A stretch of DNA of 64,000 nt from Dromiciops gliroides (GCF_019393635.1 NC_057866.1:169923403-169987402), one strand, 5' to 3'; positions 11,501 through 22,531 are shown, numbered from the stretch's first letter. Made by a program: numbers and translations. Notes: generated by a model from the letters alone, not told the origin.

Positions 11501-11875
11501 AATATATATACTGCACTTTGGGAACCAATTTAGTTGAAAGCAAGGCTCAGGCATTGTCCAGTAGCAGCCTCATTTCCTTCCACTGTAAAAGCTCTTCCTT
11601 GCCCACCTATTTTATGTGAGATAAATTTTCCCCTTTCTACCTCTCCGCCCTTCTCCCAGTATGTTCCTTTTTCTTACCTTTCATTTATTTTTTGAGATCA
11701 TCTCAACATAATCAACTCTCACCCATGCCTTCTGTTCATGTAGATTCTTCATAACTACTCTAATAATGAAAAAGTTCTTGAGTTAGATGTATTAAACATG
11801 AAATCACATAGGAATATAAACAGGTTAACACTATTCAATCCCATATGATTTCATGAAAGAGAAATCATAATCTGT
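10793..11875 (-). mobile_element. L1/HAL1 segment in inverted orientation
   Basis: Read on the minus strand this is L1-like. Near 10793-10960 it matches the antisense of the ORF2 C-terminal region (compare the plus-strand L1 at 5800-5890), followed by the marsupial L1/HAL1 spacer (antisense ACCACTTTGC-like, GCTGAAGCATAATAG). It abuts the plus-strand 5'UTR-ORF1 segment with no gap. A (GT)20 lies inside it. Confidence 0.72.
11459..11498. repeat. (GT)20 microsatellite
   Basis: Forty uninterrupted bases of GT, likely polymorphic. Confidence 0.98.
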
Positions 11876-12007
11876 AAGATAAAATCAGATATTACTCAAA
11901 AATTAAAATGGGAAAACTATGTTATTCATAGCGCCCATCTCATAAGGGGTGGTCCGGTCTCTTAGAGCACTTCCTAATCTGCTCACATTCAGATAATTAA
12001 GCATAAT

Positions 12008-12292
12008 ATTTAAGCAGGACCACTAAGTGATACAGTGGATAGAGCACTGAGCCTGGAGTCAGGAAGACCTTAATTCAAATCTATTCTCACATACTTATTA
12101 GCTATGTTTCCTGGGCAAGACACTTAACCATTGTCTGCCTTGGTTTCCCCAACCTAAAATGGGAATAAGAGCACCTATTTCCCAGGGCTTTTGTGAGGAT
12201 CAAATGAGATAACAATCGTGAAGCACTTAGCATAGTACTTACCACATAGTAAGTATCATATAAATGTTAACTACTTGTTATTATCACAAATT
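12008..12292 (+). mobile_element. MIR/THER1-type CORE-SINE, near full length
   Basis: A tRNA-like head (GATACAGTGGATAGAGCAC) and core are followed by the L2-like tail: AGGATCAAATGAGATAAC, then AAGCACTTAGCATAG and CATAGTAAGTATCATATAAA. The layout fits the marsupial THER1/MIR class, which borrows an L2 3' end. Confidence 0.78.
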
Positions 12293-12734
12293 TTAGTAAA
12301 GTAGAATTAGATTCAAAAAATATATATTACCTCTCCTCATCCTACCTGCACCTCCCTCCTAGAATCTTCTGTACAAATGAAATTTCCTAATCCTTGCACA
12401 TCTGAAGTTCAGAAAGAGAAGTGGGGGGAAGCTTTCACTCACCCATCTCAGGTTCATGGGTTACAAAGAAGTGGAGAGGAGAGAATCCCTCCACATTGCT
12501 CATCAGAAATAGGAATTCCAGTAGCATCATCTTCAATGGTTCTAAGTAACACTGGTCCTTGGTGTAGCATCTGATTCAGCACTTCCCCATTGTCTCCTCT
12601 TTGGGTTCTGTTTTTGTTTCCTTTCTGGTCATCATGCTCCAGAATTTCCAGTTACATAGGAGAAGAGAAGAAGCAAGAGAACATAAGTTACAAATGTTGT
12701 TCTATAATTCTGTCTAGTTGCTTCTGTTTCTGAC
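12293..12734. other. Intergenic, unassigned
   Basis: No recognised element or gene-like frame. Confidence 0.4.
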
Positions 12735-12958
12735 GCCAATGATAAATGAGATAATATTAGTAAAGCACCTAGCATCATGCTTGGCACATAGTAGGCTCTT
12801 TTGGGGGGGGTGAGGAAATTGGGGTTAAGTGACTTGCCCAGGGTCACACAGCTAGTAAGTGTCAAGTGTCTGAGACCAGATTTGAGCTCAGGTCCTCCTG
12901 ACTCCAGGGCCAGTGCTCTATCCTCTGCACCATCTAGCTGCCCCCATAGTAGGCCCTT
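12735..12958 (+). mobile_element. THER1/MIR tail interrupted by a SINE
   Basis: The L2-like tail ATAAATGAGATAATATTAG, then AGCACCTAGCATCATGC and ACATAGTAGGC, is present. Its last bases are duplicated on both sides of the SINE at 12801-12944. Confidence 0.75.
12801..12944 (-). mobile_element. Short SINE nested in THER1/MIR tail
   Basis: A full copy in minus orientation with a poly-G run instead of a clean A tail at its left edge. CATAGTAGGCTCTT (12787-12800) and CATAGTAGGCCCTT (12945-12958) form a 14-bp duplication with one mismatch. Confidence 0.93.
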
Positions 12959-12959
12959 A

Positions 12960-13055
12960 AAATTATTTTCTCCCTTCCTCCTTCATTTTTTCCTTTGTTC
13001 TTTCCTTCCCTCCCCTCCTCCTTCTATCCTTCCTTCTTTCCTTCCTTCCTTTCAG
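12960..13055. repeat. (TTCC)n-rich polypyrimidine tract
   Basis: Repeating CCTTCCTTC units on the plus strand. Confidence 0.85.
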
Positions 13056-13509
13056 ACCATCATTATAATTCCAGCCAAGTGGGAAAGGGTTAATCATTTC
13101 TTCTGCTCTGAGGTAATTAGGAATTCTCTGGCCAGTCCTTCTCTCTGTATATCACATCCTAGAGGCCAGATGATTTTCACAGAGATCAAAAATTTTTTAG
13201 AGATAAGTAGAAATAACAGCCACAAACAAATAAGGAAACCTAAGCCTAACTGTCAGTGGTTTCACAGCTAGTTTGTGATAGAATCTAGCCTAGAACCCAA
13301 GTCTGAAGACTTGGCTACTATTTCAAGTTCATCCATAAACTCATAATATGCAAGTAATGAGACATATAGACAGACAGAGAACTCAGTACCAGAAAGTCCC
13401 ATAAGTATTTTTTTTTAATTAAGAACAAAGGGTATTCAATCACCCCTGTTGGCCTGTCAGCTGAACTAGGATCATAGAATGCCCTTCATACCTTGAGGAG
13501 ACCATAGAG
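13056..13509. other. Intergenic, MIR-like scraps
   Basis: A faint MIR-like stretch near 13220-13320 (TTTCACAGCTAGTTTG, AACCCAAGTCTG). The rest is unassigned. Confidence 0.4.
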
Positions 13510-13677
13510 CTGACATTTATCTGGTACCAAAGCATGTATTGTCTCATTTTTGACCCTCACACAGGTAGGCACTCCAGGTATCGGAATCTCTTTTATGGAA
13601 GTTCATGGGGGTTAAGTAATTTGTTTAAGGTCATTGAGGTTCTTGAAACCCCTGAAATAGAAGCCAATGCCCCATAG
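13510..13677 (-). mobile_element. MIR-like fragment
   Basis: Antisense MIR layout: GTCTCATTTTTGACCCTCAC, GGAAGTTCATGGGGGTTAAG, then AAGGTCATTGAGG. It is diverged and was the target of the adjacent SINE. Confidence 0.6.
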
Positions 13678-13692
13678 AAAGCTATGCTATTG

Positions 13693-13844
13693 GGGGCAGC
13701 TAGATGGCGCAGTGGATAGAGCACCAGCCCTGGAGTCAGGAGTATCTGAGTTCAAATCCAGCCTCAGACACTTAACACACACTTACTATCTGTGTGACCC
13801 TGGGCAAGTCACTTAACCCCAATTGCCTCACTTAAAAAAAAAAA
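13693..13844 (+). mobile_element. Short SINE with perfect 15-bp duplication
   Basis: The subtype with GAGTCAGGAGTATC and CAATTGCCTCAC, and a 14-A tail. The box-A-like TGGCGCAGTGG and box-B-like GTTCAAATC of a pol III promoter are intact. Duplication AAAGCTATGCTATTG lies at 13678-13692 and 13845-13859. Confidence 0.96.
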
Positions 13845-14044
13845 AAAGCTATGCTATTGCTGATGACTCTGCTACTAGAAAAAATCGGGGGCTAAGGAAA
13901 GCTTGGGACTTGTGTCCACACAGGGGATCTCTTTCCACAGCCAAGTCCCCAGCCTAGAGGAACTGATTAGGGAAAACAAAATGAATCAGAATTATTGATG
14001 TCATTTTTGTACCATGGGAAATGAAATGGAAACTCTCTGGGCCT

Positions 14045-14238
14045 TGGCATCATGGTTTAGTGAAAAGTACATTTTGGTTTCACATCAAAGAAACAAGGTT
14101 CAAATCCTAGCCCTGTCAGTTACTATGTGACCTTGAACATATCACTTCATCTTTCTGGCCCTCAGTTTCTTCATCTGTCAAATGAAAGGGTTGGACTAAA
14201 TGTCCTCTAATTTCTCTTCCATTTAAATCTATGATCCA
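14045..14238 (+). mobile_element. MIR SINE
   Basis: TTCAAATCCTAGCCCTGTCA, TATGTGACCTTGAACA, CTCAGTTTCTTCATCTGTC and the AAATGTCCTCTAATTTC tail are the ordered MIR landmarks. Confidence 0.82.
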
Positions 14239-14283
14239 AAGCCCCGGGCACTGGTACTTCCTTTGTCACCTACTAATATATAT

Positions 14284-14450
14284 TTTTGAGGGTTTGGGGT
14301 TTTGTTTTGTTTTTGGTGAGGCAATTGCGGTTAAGTGACTTGCCCAGGGTCATACAGCTAGTAAGTGTCAAATGTCTGAGGCCAGATTTGAACTCAGGTA
14401 CTCCTGACTCCAGGGCCGGTGCTCTATCCACTGCGCCACCTAGATGCCCC
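14284..14450 (-). mobile_element. Short SINE with 16-bp duplication
   Basis: Full-length, minus orientation, with a G/T-rich decayed tail. ACCTACTAATATATAT (14268-14283) and ACCTCCTAACATATAT (14451-14466) are the flanking duplication with two mismatches, so this is an older insertion than the perfectly flanked copies. Confidence 0.93.
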
Positions 14451-14571
14451 ACCTCCTAACATATATTATGGGGGTGAGGGAGGTACATTGGAATAAGAGG
14501 GTATCTAAGAAATTTTAGTCTGTTTTGTGTGCTTAGTTAAAACTAACTCTTTGTTTCCCTTAGTGGGCTAG

Positions 14572-14765
14572 ATCAGGACTTCCTAAACTATTTCCACTTT
14601 CCACCCCTTTCACCTGAGAAATTTTCACATGACCCTGGGTATATATGAAGATAAAATAGGTATACATAGCCTTTTACTGTTGCCAAATTTTTCATGATCC
14701 CCATATTCAGTTAAGTGACCCCATATGGGACCTCAACCCACAGTTTAAGAAGCTTTGGGCTAGAA
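14572..14765 (-). mobile_element. hAT-like DNA element remnant
   Basis: It runs from CAGGACTTCCTAAAC to CAGTTTAAGAAGCTTTGG with the GACCCC motifs of the family at 3728 and 39700. The termini are decayed and no target duplication is clear. Confidence 0.5.
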
Positions 14766-14874
14766 GGCTAACCAAGGGATTAGCATTTAGGGAAGCTTCC
14801 GAAGTTTTGCTCCACCTTTGGAGAAGGTTTCTTTAGCTCCATCTTACAATTCAAGGACTGCCCAATGTTGTGGT

Positions 14875-15175
14875 TATCATTCATCTTTAGTTCTCAAAGA
14901 GGACTAATGACATCAGAAGGGTGATGTCTTCACTTGCAGTGAATTGGATTTAAGTGAGGCAGGGCTGTTCAAAGACATCAGCCTCACTCTCTCCTCCAGG
15001 GTCATCTGAGTCCAGATCGGGATGATTGTAGATGACTCCAGATGAAGTAGGAGATCTTGGCCTTTTTAAACTAAGGTCTTTCCCTGGTCTCAGTTTGTCT
15101 GAGACAACACCCATTCAGTGATTTAAGGCTAGGTAAGAAATGAGGCAAAAGATGGCCTAGTTTACCTACTCAAAA
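14875..15175 (+). mobile_element. Unnamed interspersed repeat, copy A
   Basis: AAAGAGGACTAATGACATC, TGATGTCTTCACTTGCAG, TGGATTTAAGTGAGGCAG and CAGCCTCACTCTCTCC match copy B at 33270-33465 in the opposite orientation. I recognise the pattern as a common marsupial interspersed repeat but cannot name it with certainty. It has no coding frame. Confidence 0.7.
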
Positions 15176-16415
15176 ATTTTTAAAAATCAGGTGGAGGGGG
15201 GAAGGTGTGAGGGGAGAGACAAAGACCTTCAGGGTATCCATCCAGAACAGAAACAATTTCTATTTATGGTTGCTCTGAGCCATCAAAACCCAAACAGTGA
15301 CCAAGTGAAACTTGAGCTGGGACCTATTATTGACCAATCAGTCAGAGCCAGAGTGATTTGGGTTTAAGGCATGGTCAAGTAGCTCTATTTGAATCCTGAT
15401 GGGCTTTTCCAAAGTCTGGTTTTTCAGAGCTCTATTTCAAGAAATGAAAAATGAAACTCCATAGGGCAGATGTAATTCTCTAGTGAATCTTAATTTGTTT
15501 AACTTATAGGAGTTGCAATTCAGTACAGGTTTGTTTTGTTTTTACTTTTTGGTATTCACAGAGAAAAAAATATCAAAAGAAGTGTGTGATCAGGTAGCAG
15601 ACACATTGAACAGAGACATTTGCTCAGTTGTCATTCTTCATGGCACCCCCAACGAAGCATTACTTCAAAGACTTAGACCCTAAAGGAAATTTAATCGTGG
15701 CATGTTTTCTAAGTAGGATACATTAATCTCTGTTTTAGGGTAAATAAAAAGCTATATGGTATACATAAATAAACTCCACAAAAGAAGTGACATCAAAGAT
15801 CTCATCAAGGAGAGCTACATGGTGAATAAGAAATAGGCTGATCATAGAATGAGGACAGACAGACAGCCCAGGTGCCTTGTGATACCCCAAAGATGCAAAA
15901 AGATTCAGGAGAAGAACACCAGCACATTGAGTGGTTCTTCCATGGAAAATTTTTGAAAAGATATATAGGGAAAAGAGTTTGTGAGTTATGTGAGTGAAGG
16001 GAAGACCCACACCAATGAGATCACAGTTCTATGAAAATTGGTCGATCAATTGTTTCTGCTACCTGATAAAGAACATCAAGCAGATTGACTGAGTAAAAGA
16101 ATTCAACACGATGTTGTATGAGCCAGTCTCCACAGAGTCCTCCCCCTCCCACCAATGTACTCATTTCTAAAAGTTCTGTATTCCTAGTAATTTCTCCACT
16201 AATGGGGAACTAATTACCACTCAAGTCAACCTATTTTTTCTTGTCCTACTCTAGTTTTAAAGATGAAAGATAATGATTTGTGTGTGATTTTTTTTAATAT
16301 TATGAAAATTATAATTCTTGCTGTGGGTGGGGAGAGAAAAAAGGGAGGAAGATGGTTTAGATCTGTGATTTCATTGGTGTACGGAACTCTGGGATGGAAA
16401 CTCCTCCCACCAATG
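15176..16415. other. Intergenic, unassigned
   Basis: No gene-like frame holds across it. 15770-16020 has a repeat-like look (CATCAAGGAGAGCTACATGG, GTGAGTTATGTGAGTGAAGG) but I cannot assign a family. Confidence 0.4.
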
Positions 16416-16570
16416 CAGATCGCCAACTCATTATCTTCAGCACATAGTCTGCATTGTCAGAAGCCCTGAGAGGTTGAGTGACTTGTCCATTGTCACCTTG
16501 GGAGCAAGGTGTCAGAGGCAGGAACTAACACAGACTTTCTTTACTCAGATGTTAGCCCTCTGTCTCTTTG
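16416..16570 (-). mobile_element. MIR-like fragment
   Basis: Antisense MIR layout: CCTGAGAGGTTGAGTGACTT, GTCCATTGTCACC, then GTCAGAGGCAGGAACTAAC. Confidence 0.65.
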
Positions 16571-16738
16571 TATTTATTGTGTACTTGATTATCCAAAAAA
16601 GAGCTGCTCTTTGGAATTCCTTATTTGTGAAGTGAGTACAGAAGTACTGTCCAAGTCCGAAAAGAGAGAAACAGAACTACAATTAATGAGGATCAAACTG
16701 AGCTTTGCCAGAAGACTCTGGAGTGGAGGTGTATGGGA

Positions 16739-16756
16739 CACACACACACACACACA

Positions 16757-16825
<69 letters not shown>
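16739..16825. repeat. Composite (CA)n(CT)n microsatellite
   Basis: About 21 bp of CA switch cleanly into about 66 bp of uninterrupted CT. Z-DNA-prone and triplex-prone sequences are directly joined. Confidence 0.98.
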
Positions 16826-16827
<2 letters not shown>

Positions 16828-17460
16828 TTTAGCACTTGATGTGCCTGAGACTTACCTTATAGCTCTCTACCAGGCTTGTAGTGGCTAGGCAGGGCTGCAA
16901 TCCTATTCCAGGCCACCACCCCCAGGACTTGTATTGCCTTGGTACCCCTTTCCTGGGGCCCTCCTTCCCTACAACCACTTCAAGAGTACAAAAGAGATTT
17001 TTTGGGGGAGTAGCTGCTCCCTCTCTTGGCACAACTACCCTTAGGGCCACACTGTTCTCTGCACCTCTAACAAGTTCTGCACAGCCCCTCTACCCCATCA
17101 TTACCACCATAACCAAAAGAGAGAGAGAGGGGGAGAGGGAAAGAGGGAGAGAGGGGGAATTTGCCCCAAGTGCAATATATCTGGGTTACAGCTACGCAGA
17201 GCAGTGGTGGTGAAAGTAGGTGAATTTACTTGCCCAGTGACACACAATAAACTACTTTCTGAATGATATTAAATCAAGTGCATTGCAAAGGGGAGGGGTG
17301 TGAGTAGGTTTAAAAGAAAATTCAAACATATTAATTCACAGATTCTTTTGAAACTGCTTTGGATCAGAAGCTCCTTCTAACTCAATCTTCCCCTCCCTGT
17401 TCCTCTGCCATAGTCCTTGCCCTACCAAATATCACTGGTTACTTTAAAAGAGAGAGGAGA
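16826..17460. other. Intergenic, unassigned; purine tract near 17118-17157
   Basis: The purine-rich AGAGAGAG/GGGAGAGG stretch near 17118-17157 mirrors the CT tract upstream. No gene supported. Confidence 0.4.
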
Positions 17461-17616
17461 GGGGCAGCTAGGTGGCACAGTGGATAGAGCACTGGCCCTG
17501 GAGGCAGGAGTACCTGAGTTCAAATCCGACCTCAGACACTTAACACTTACTAGCTGTGTGACCCTGGGCTAGTCACTTAACCCCAATTGCCTCACTTAAA
17601 AACAAAAAAATAAAAA
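17461..17616 (+). mobile_element. Short SINE
   Basis: A full copy with CACTTAACAC and CAATTGCCTCAC and an A-rich tail. It inserted in GA-rich sequence, so AAAAGAGAGAG on both sides is a plausible but ambiguous duplication. Confidence 0.93.
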
Positions 17617-17695
17617 AAGAGAGAGAGAGAAGAGAAAAAGGAGAGAGAGACAGACAGAGAGAAGAGAGAAAGGAGGAAGAGAGACAGAGAGTAAA
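17617..17695. repeat. GA-rich tract
   Basis: GAGA and GACAGA units directly after the SINE tail. Confidence 0.9.
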
Positions 17696-18060
17696 TGGAT
17701 TGAAATATGCTTTTGTTTTGCTTGTTTTAAAATACCTTCACAGAGCTGAATTTCAGTCTGCAATCAAATAGTAGCCACTGTGGACTCTTGTGAACTAAGA
17801 CCCTTTGAGAAATTCTCTCTGTCTATCTGTCTAAAGTTCATTTGCATCCTGTACTATATGGCTTTCCTGGAATCACACACATTTAAAAAAAAATCAAATC
17901 AATAAGAGTAAATGCTTGGTAAAGAATTTGTTTTCCACATAGTCAATAACTAATTATAAGTTAATGCCCTATGTATGAATCAATATTGGAAAGCTAGTCT
18001 AAGTAGGTTCATCAAGGAGAGTATGGGAAGGTTCTAAGAATGCTACTTTAGTTAGATTCT
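17696..18060. other. Intergenic, unassigned
   Basis: AT-rich, with no recognised element. Confidence 0.4.
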
Positions 18061-18236
18061 CTTTTTCTTCTCCTCTCCTCTCCCTTCCTCTCCTTTCACC
18101 TTTCCTCCTCTCCTCTCCTCTCCTCTCCTCTCCTTTTCTCTTCCCTCTTCTTCTCTCCTCCCTCCTCCTCTCCTCTCTCCTCCTCTCCTCTCTTCTCCTG
18201 TCTGCTCTTCTCCTCTCCTTTTTTTATCCTCTCTCC
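18061..18236. repeat. Long (CCTCT)n polypyrimidine tract
   Basis: About 175 bp almost purely pyrimidine on the plus strand, with CTCTCCTCTCC units. It generates a spurious minus-strand Glu/Arg-rich frame (18096-18308). Confidence 0.95.
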
Positions 18237-20155
18237 CTCTCTCATACCATCACTGTAATAAATGTAGCCAGGGAGAAGAAGCCAGCATCCCCAGGATGTA
18301 GAGCTCAAAGGAACAGATAGTGAATGACTACTTGGGTCTGAAGGTCACGGGGTGGATTAGGCCATCTCCGGGACACTGTACAGACTGCCTGCAAGTGTTC
18401 TGCTTGGTTCAGCCTTGAGCTTTAGCTCACACCCGCAGTGAAACACAAAGACAGGCATTGCCAGGATGAGATCATGACACGTAGAGATTCCTTCTGTATT
18501 CCCTCTGGCTCATAAGCTTGGAACAATTTGACATTTTCTCTGCAGCCTGATTTTCCCCTCCTCCTCTTCATCAAGAGCCCTTTCCTATTATTTTTTCAAA
18601 GATGTGAGAGAGACTCTAAGTTCCAGAGAACTTCCTCTCCCGAGGGGAGTGAGAATTTGGCTGCCACCACCTTGATGGCGAATGCCAAAAGGAATGTTTA
18701 ATTTGCGTTCTCCCTTCTTTCCTTCCCTCCCATCTTACCCTTCCCCGCTCCAACCTTTTCCTTTTTTCACTCACACTTCATCTCCCAAAAGAAGCTTCCC
18801 CAGTTGCTGTACAAGGTTCTCCAATGTCTCACATCACAATGACTGTGGGCACTGCAGGGGAAGCTGGCATGGGCTCCCATTATTAATAAAGCTATCCTAC
18901 TTTGAGGGAACCAGTGACCAAATAAACGGTGATGATAGTATTTAATATTGAGTGAGCACCAGTAATGTGCTGAGCCATGCACAAAACATAAATGAGATGT
19001 GCTCCGTACCCAGTAGATTTAAAATCCAAATCGAAGAACAGACAAAATAAACAAGTGGAAGACTGGCAAATGGCAAGCATTTGAGCACTGTGGGGCTGGG
19101 TTAGTTAGCAAGACCCTGAACAGACAGTGGGGGCTTAGAAACCTAGATTACCTTCAAGAGAGATCTGGAGGAGCCAAAGTACCCTTATGGGTTTCCTATC
19201 TTGAATACTAAAACGTTCATCTGAAATGTTCATTTCCTCCAGCAATTTCAGGCCCTCACCATCCAGATTAATGAGCCAGCAGATGCCACAGCTGAGGCTG
19301 ATACTGGGGACTCAAGGCAAGGGCAGCATAGGAGAGGTCTGGACCTCTAAGCAAAAAGAGATTTGGCCACTAAACAGTGACATGGGGCAGATTCCCTTGT
19401 GATTAATCCATGGTGAATTTTCAGAATTCAAACAGGGAGCATAAATCTCTAAATATTTTTCAAATGAAGCTGGACAGACTGGCTCTAGGGGCCTGCAACA
19501 CACCCGCAAACGGATGGAGTGGACAGCTCATCATGTCTTTGCGGTCTCTAATTTCCATGATTCTATCCTGCATGAAAGCTTTACCATCTCCCACATCTGT
19601 GATGAGATGTTCCAGCCAATCAGCAGCCTCAGAGATACCTCTGACCTGTCTCTGCTCTGGGCAGTCAATTTAGGCGTTGTCCTCAACCTCAGCATTTTTA
19701 CTTCCTGCCTGCTTGTGGGAAAATGTTTCCTGAAAGGGTTTCTTTATGCAGATGCAAAGGAGGGGTTATCTGGATTCTGTGAAATGGGTTTGGCAAATCC
19801 AGTGGTCTGCTTGGCTGCTGTCCTCGACGTTAATAAAGTATTATAGCATAAGTCAGGGATCTTTTCCCTTCTCTCACAGAGCACTTGCACACGATTCAAT
19901 ATCATTTGATTTTCTTGGAGTGTCCAAAGTGTACTAATTTTCCTTGCAAGATATTATTTGTATAAAAGCATATATGTAAGGAGGATACTTGAACCAGGGG
20001 AGAACCCTGGAGCGGATACAGAATAGATTGTACAGGACCAAGATGGCATCCAACACATGTTGAAATTGTGAGATCTGGGGTCTGTGTTTTCAGAGGAAAG
20101 GGTTACTGACTATCACTGCTTACCAGAAGAGCATCAGCCCCAACAGTGCTTGGTA
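18237..20155. other. Repeat-poor intergenic block
   Basis: I see no transposable element in nearly 2 kb, unusual for this window. A 110-codon plus-strand frame (19514-19846) is the longest here. It starts MEWTAHHVF, has no domain I recognise, and an AATAAA lies at its 3' end near 19832. Whether it is transcribed cannot be told from sequence. Confidence 0.45.
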
Positions 20156-20625
20156 TTTGACATTCAAAGTCATTTATAAACTGGCCCTTCCTGCCTTTCT
20201 ATTCTTCTTACTCCTTCCTCTTCTATATTGATCTTATGACATCAGCCTCTTTTAATGTTCCTTGAACAAAAGGTACAAATCTCTCAATTCTGGATATTCT
20301 CACTTATTTTCCCCTTTTGCCCAGGCCTGGAATTCTCCCTCTTCCACTCCACCTCCTGGCTCCCCTGGATTACTTCAAGTCCCAGCTAAAATCTTACCTT
20401 TTACAAGACTTTCCCAATCTCCCTTAATGCTATTGCCTTCCCTCTGTGGACTATCTCCAATTTATCCTATATTTAGCTTGTTTATATATAGTTGTTTGCA
20501 TGTTGTCTCCCCCATTAGACTGTGAACTCCTTGAAAACTAAAACTGGGTTTTGCCTTTCTTTGTATCCCCAGAACTTAGGACAGTACTTGGTAAGTGTCT
20601 AATAAATTCTTATTAACTAAGTTAT
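20156..20625 (+). mobile_element. L2 LINE 3' end
   Basis: GCCTGGAATTCTCCCTC, CAAGTCCCAGCTAAAATC, CATTAGACTGTGAACTCC, TTGTATCCCCAGAAC and the TCTAATAAATTCTTATT end are the ordered landmarks of the L2 3' region. Confidence 0.82.
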
Positions 20626-20754
20626 AGACAAGTTTTTAGAGAAAGAATGCATGACTTTCTTATCTCTAGGAGATATGAAAAACAAAATCCAGGTTCAGAG
20701 AAAATAGAATTAGATGGGACAGCAAAGCTCATCTAATCCAGTCCCCTAATTTTA

Positions 20755-21180
20755 TTTTTATTTGCAGGCTTTGAAATTTTATTTTCAATTGCTAAGCATT
20801 TCTATTTTTACTTTTCATGTCTTCCCTCTGAATGAAAAAAAGAAGAAAAACAAAAGTCCTATAACAAACACATGATAATCAAGTAAAACATTTCTCCATT
20901 GGCCATGACTGAAAGAAAAAAAAAAGTATGTCTTATTCTGCATCTTGAGTCCATCACGTCTCTGTCAGCAGGCTGGTACCATATTTTATCGTCAGTCCTC
21001 TGGCATCGTGCTTAGCCATTTTTTCTTCAGCTGCTACCCACGAGTCCCAATTTTAGTTCTGGCTTGGGCTGGAGAGATTGTCCATGTTTGCACGTTCTGT
21101 TTCCACCTTTGAAGTTTACTCTTATACTTTGCTGTGCCTTATAATTTCTCAAAGGAGTATACAATGAAGCAAAATACAAG
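20755..21180 (-). mobile_element. L1 3' fragment, antisense
   Basis: GCATCTTGAGTCCATCACGT, the CTCTGTCAG motif and CAGTCCTCTGGCATCGTG match the antisense L1 3' sequence also seen at 45830-45950. Confidence 0.65.
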
Positions 21181-21190
21181 CTAAACTTTT

Positions 21191-21342
21191 TTTTTTTTTT
21201 TTTTTTTAGTGAGGCAATTGGGGTTAAGTGACTTGCCCAGGGTCACACAGCTAGTAAGTGTTAAGTGTCTGAGGCCGGATTTGAACTCAGGTACTCCTGA
21301 CTCCAGGGCTGGTGCTCTATCCACTGCGCCACCTAGCTGCCC
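21191..21342 (-). mobile_element. Short SINE with 10-bp duplication
   Basis: The tail at the left is a T run of about 18. The subtype has CAATTGCCTCAC and CACTTAACAC. CTAAACTTTT lies at 21181-21190 and 21343-21352. Confidence 0.95.
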
Positions 21343-21352
21343 CTAAACTTTT

Positions 21353-21554
21353 ATTTTTTAAAATGTTTTAATGAGGGGGAAATATCCATCTAAGAATGGG
21401 ACATTAATTTCCCCCAAGACTTAACTAAACAGAAAATATTTAGGAAATGTGAATTACAAGAAACTCTCATTTGAGACTCCATCTCTCTAGTGAGTGTCCT
21501 TTTTTCTTATTTCTTTTATCAGTTGGCAGCAGTAGTGTTTTGTCTCTTTATGTT
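21353..21554. other. Intergenic, unassigned
   Basis: No recognised element. Confidence 0.4.
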
Positions 21555-21690
21555 GTGGAGTTTGAAGCGTACTTTATTTGGAGTCAAAGGACCTGGGTTC
21601 AAATCTTTCTTTGCTCTGTGACCTTGGGCAAATTACTTCTCATTTTCCTCATCCATTGAATGAGGTTCCTTCCAGTTCTGTAGCCCATTA
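21555..21690 (+). mobile_element. MIR-like SINE
   Basis: TTGGAGTCAAAGGACCTGGG, TTCAAATC, CTGTGACCTTGGGCAAAT and CTCATCCATTGAATGAGG appear in MIR order. Confidence 0.8.
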
Positions 21691-22289
21691 TTTATCATGA
21701 CGTTGACCCATAATGAATTAAGCCCGAGTTGTCAGTGATGAAGGTAGTCATTTTGGTCAATAGTATTGACTGCAAGATATTGTCCATTACCAAAAAGACT
21801 TGCTGGTAAGGCCCTCATAATAGGGGAGATGACTCAAATGCCATCTTTACCCCATTTTTCCCCCTCCTTCTCCAGGATCAATTCCTGACAAAGGAACAGT
21901 GTGTAGGAAGAACAATCTGAACTTCAGAGGACTGACAGGGGAGCTCACCGCTTTCCTCTCAGTAGAGATGTGGTAGACTATAGAAGCAGAAGAAAGGATA
22001 CATGGTCAGACACAGCCATTATGTTGACTTGATCGGCTCATCCATATTTCTTTGCCACAAAAGAGGATTCGATGAAGCTAGGAGGGACTACTGGGAGACC
22101 GACGATGCTGAAAAAAAAAGTATGGCTAAAGCATTTATTTTTAAATAAATAATAAATTTATATTATACATAATATAAAAGATATAAATATAAAAAGATAT
22201 AATATCAACATAAAACACTCCAATCTTCAAGGAGGTAAATATGAAAGAAAACTACAAGATCAAAATATTATAGTACTTCAAAGAACTAT
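21691..22289. other. Intergenic, unassigned
   Basis: No recognised element. An AT-rich run at 22135-22210 is low-complexity. Confidence 0.4.
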
Positions 22290-22531
22290 GATGTTTATGT
22301 CCTTGTCATCCAGTTTTGTCTAACTCGTCATGACCCTGTGGACCTAACGGTCCATGAGATTTTCGTAGCAAAGATACTACAGTGGTCTGATCTTCTCTTC
22401 TCAAGTGGATTGAGGCAGACAGAAGTTAAGTGACTTGCCCAGGGTCACACAATTAGTAAGTGTTTGAGGCTGAATTTGACCTGAGGTCTTCCTGACTCCA
22501 GGCCTAGTACTCTGTCCACTGAGCCTCCTTA
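22290..22531 (-). mobile_element. Long-form SINE, antisense
   Basis: RTE-like tail at the left (TCGTCATGACCCTG, AGCAAAGATACTAC), SINE core at the right (AAGTGACTTGCCCAGGGTC, TGACTCCAGGCC). Old and diverged. Confidence 0.83.

Noticed and set aside
12801..13271. 156-codon plus-strand frame
   Set aside because: Its first third is antisense SINE and the middle is a TTCC repeat. The recurring LGLSDLPRVTQLVSVKCLR peptide appears wherever an antisense SINE lies and is an artefact.
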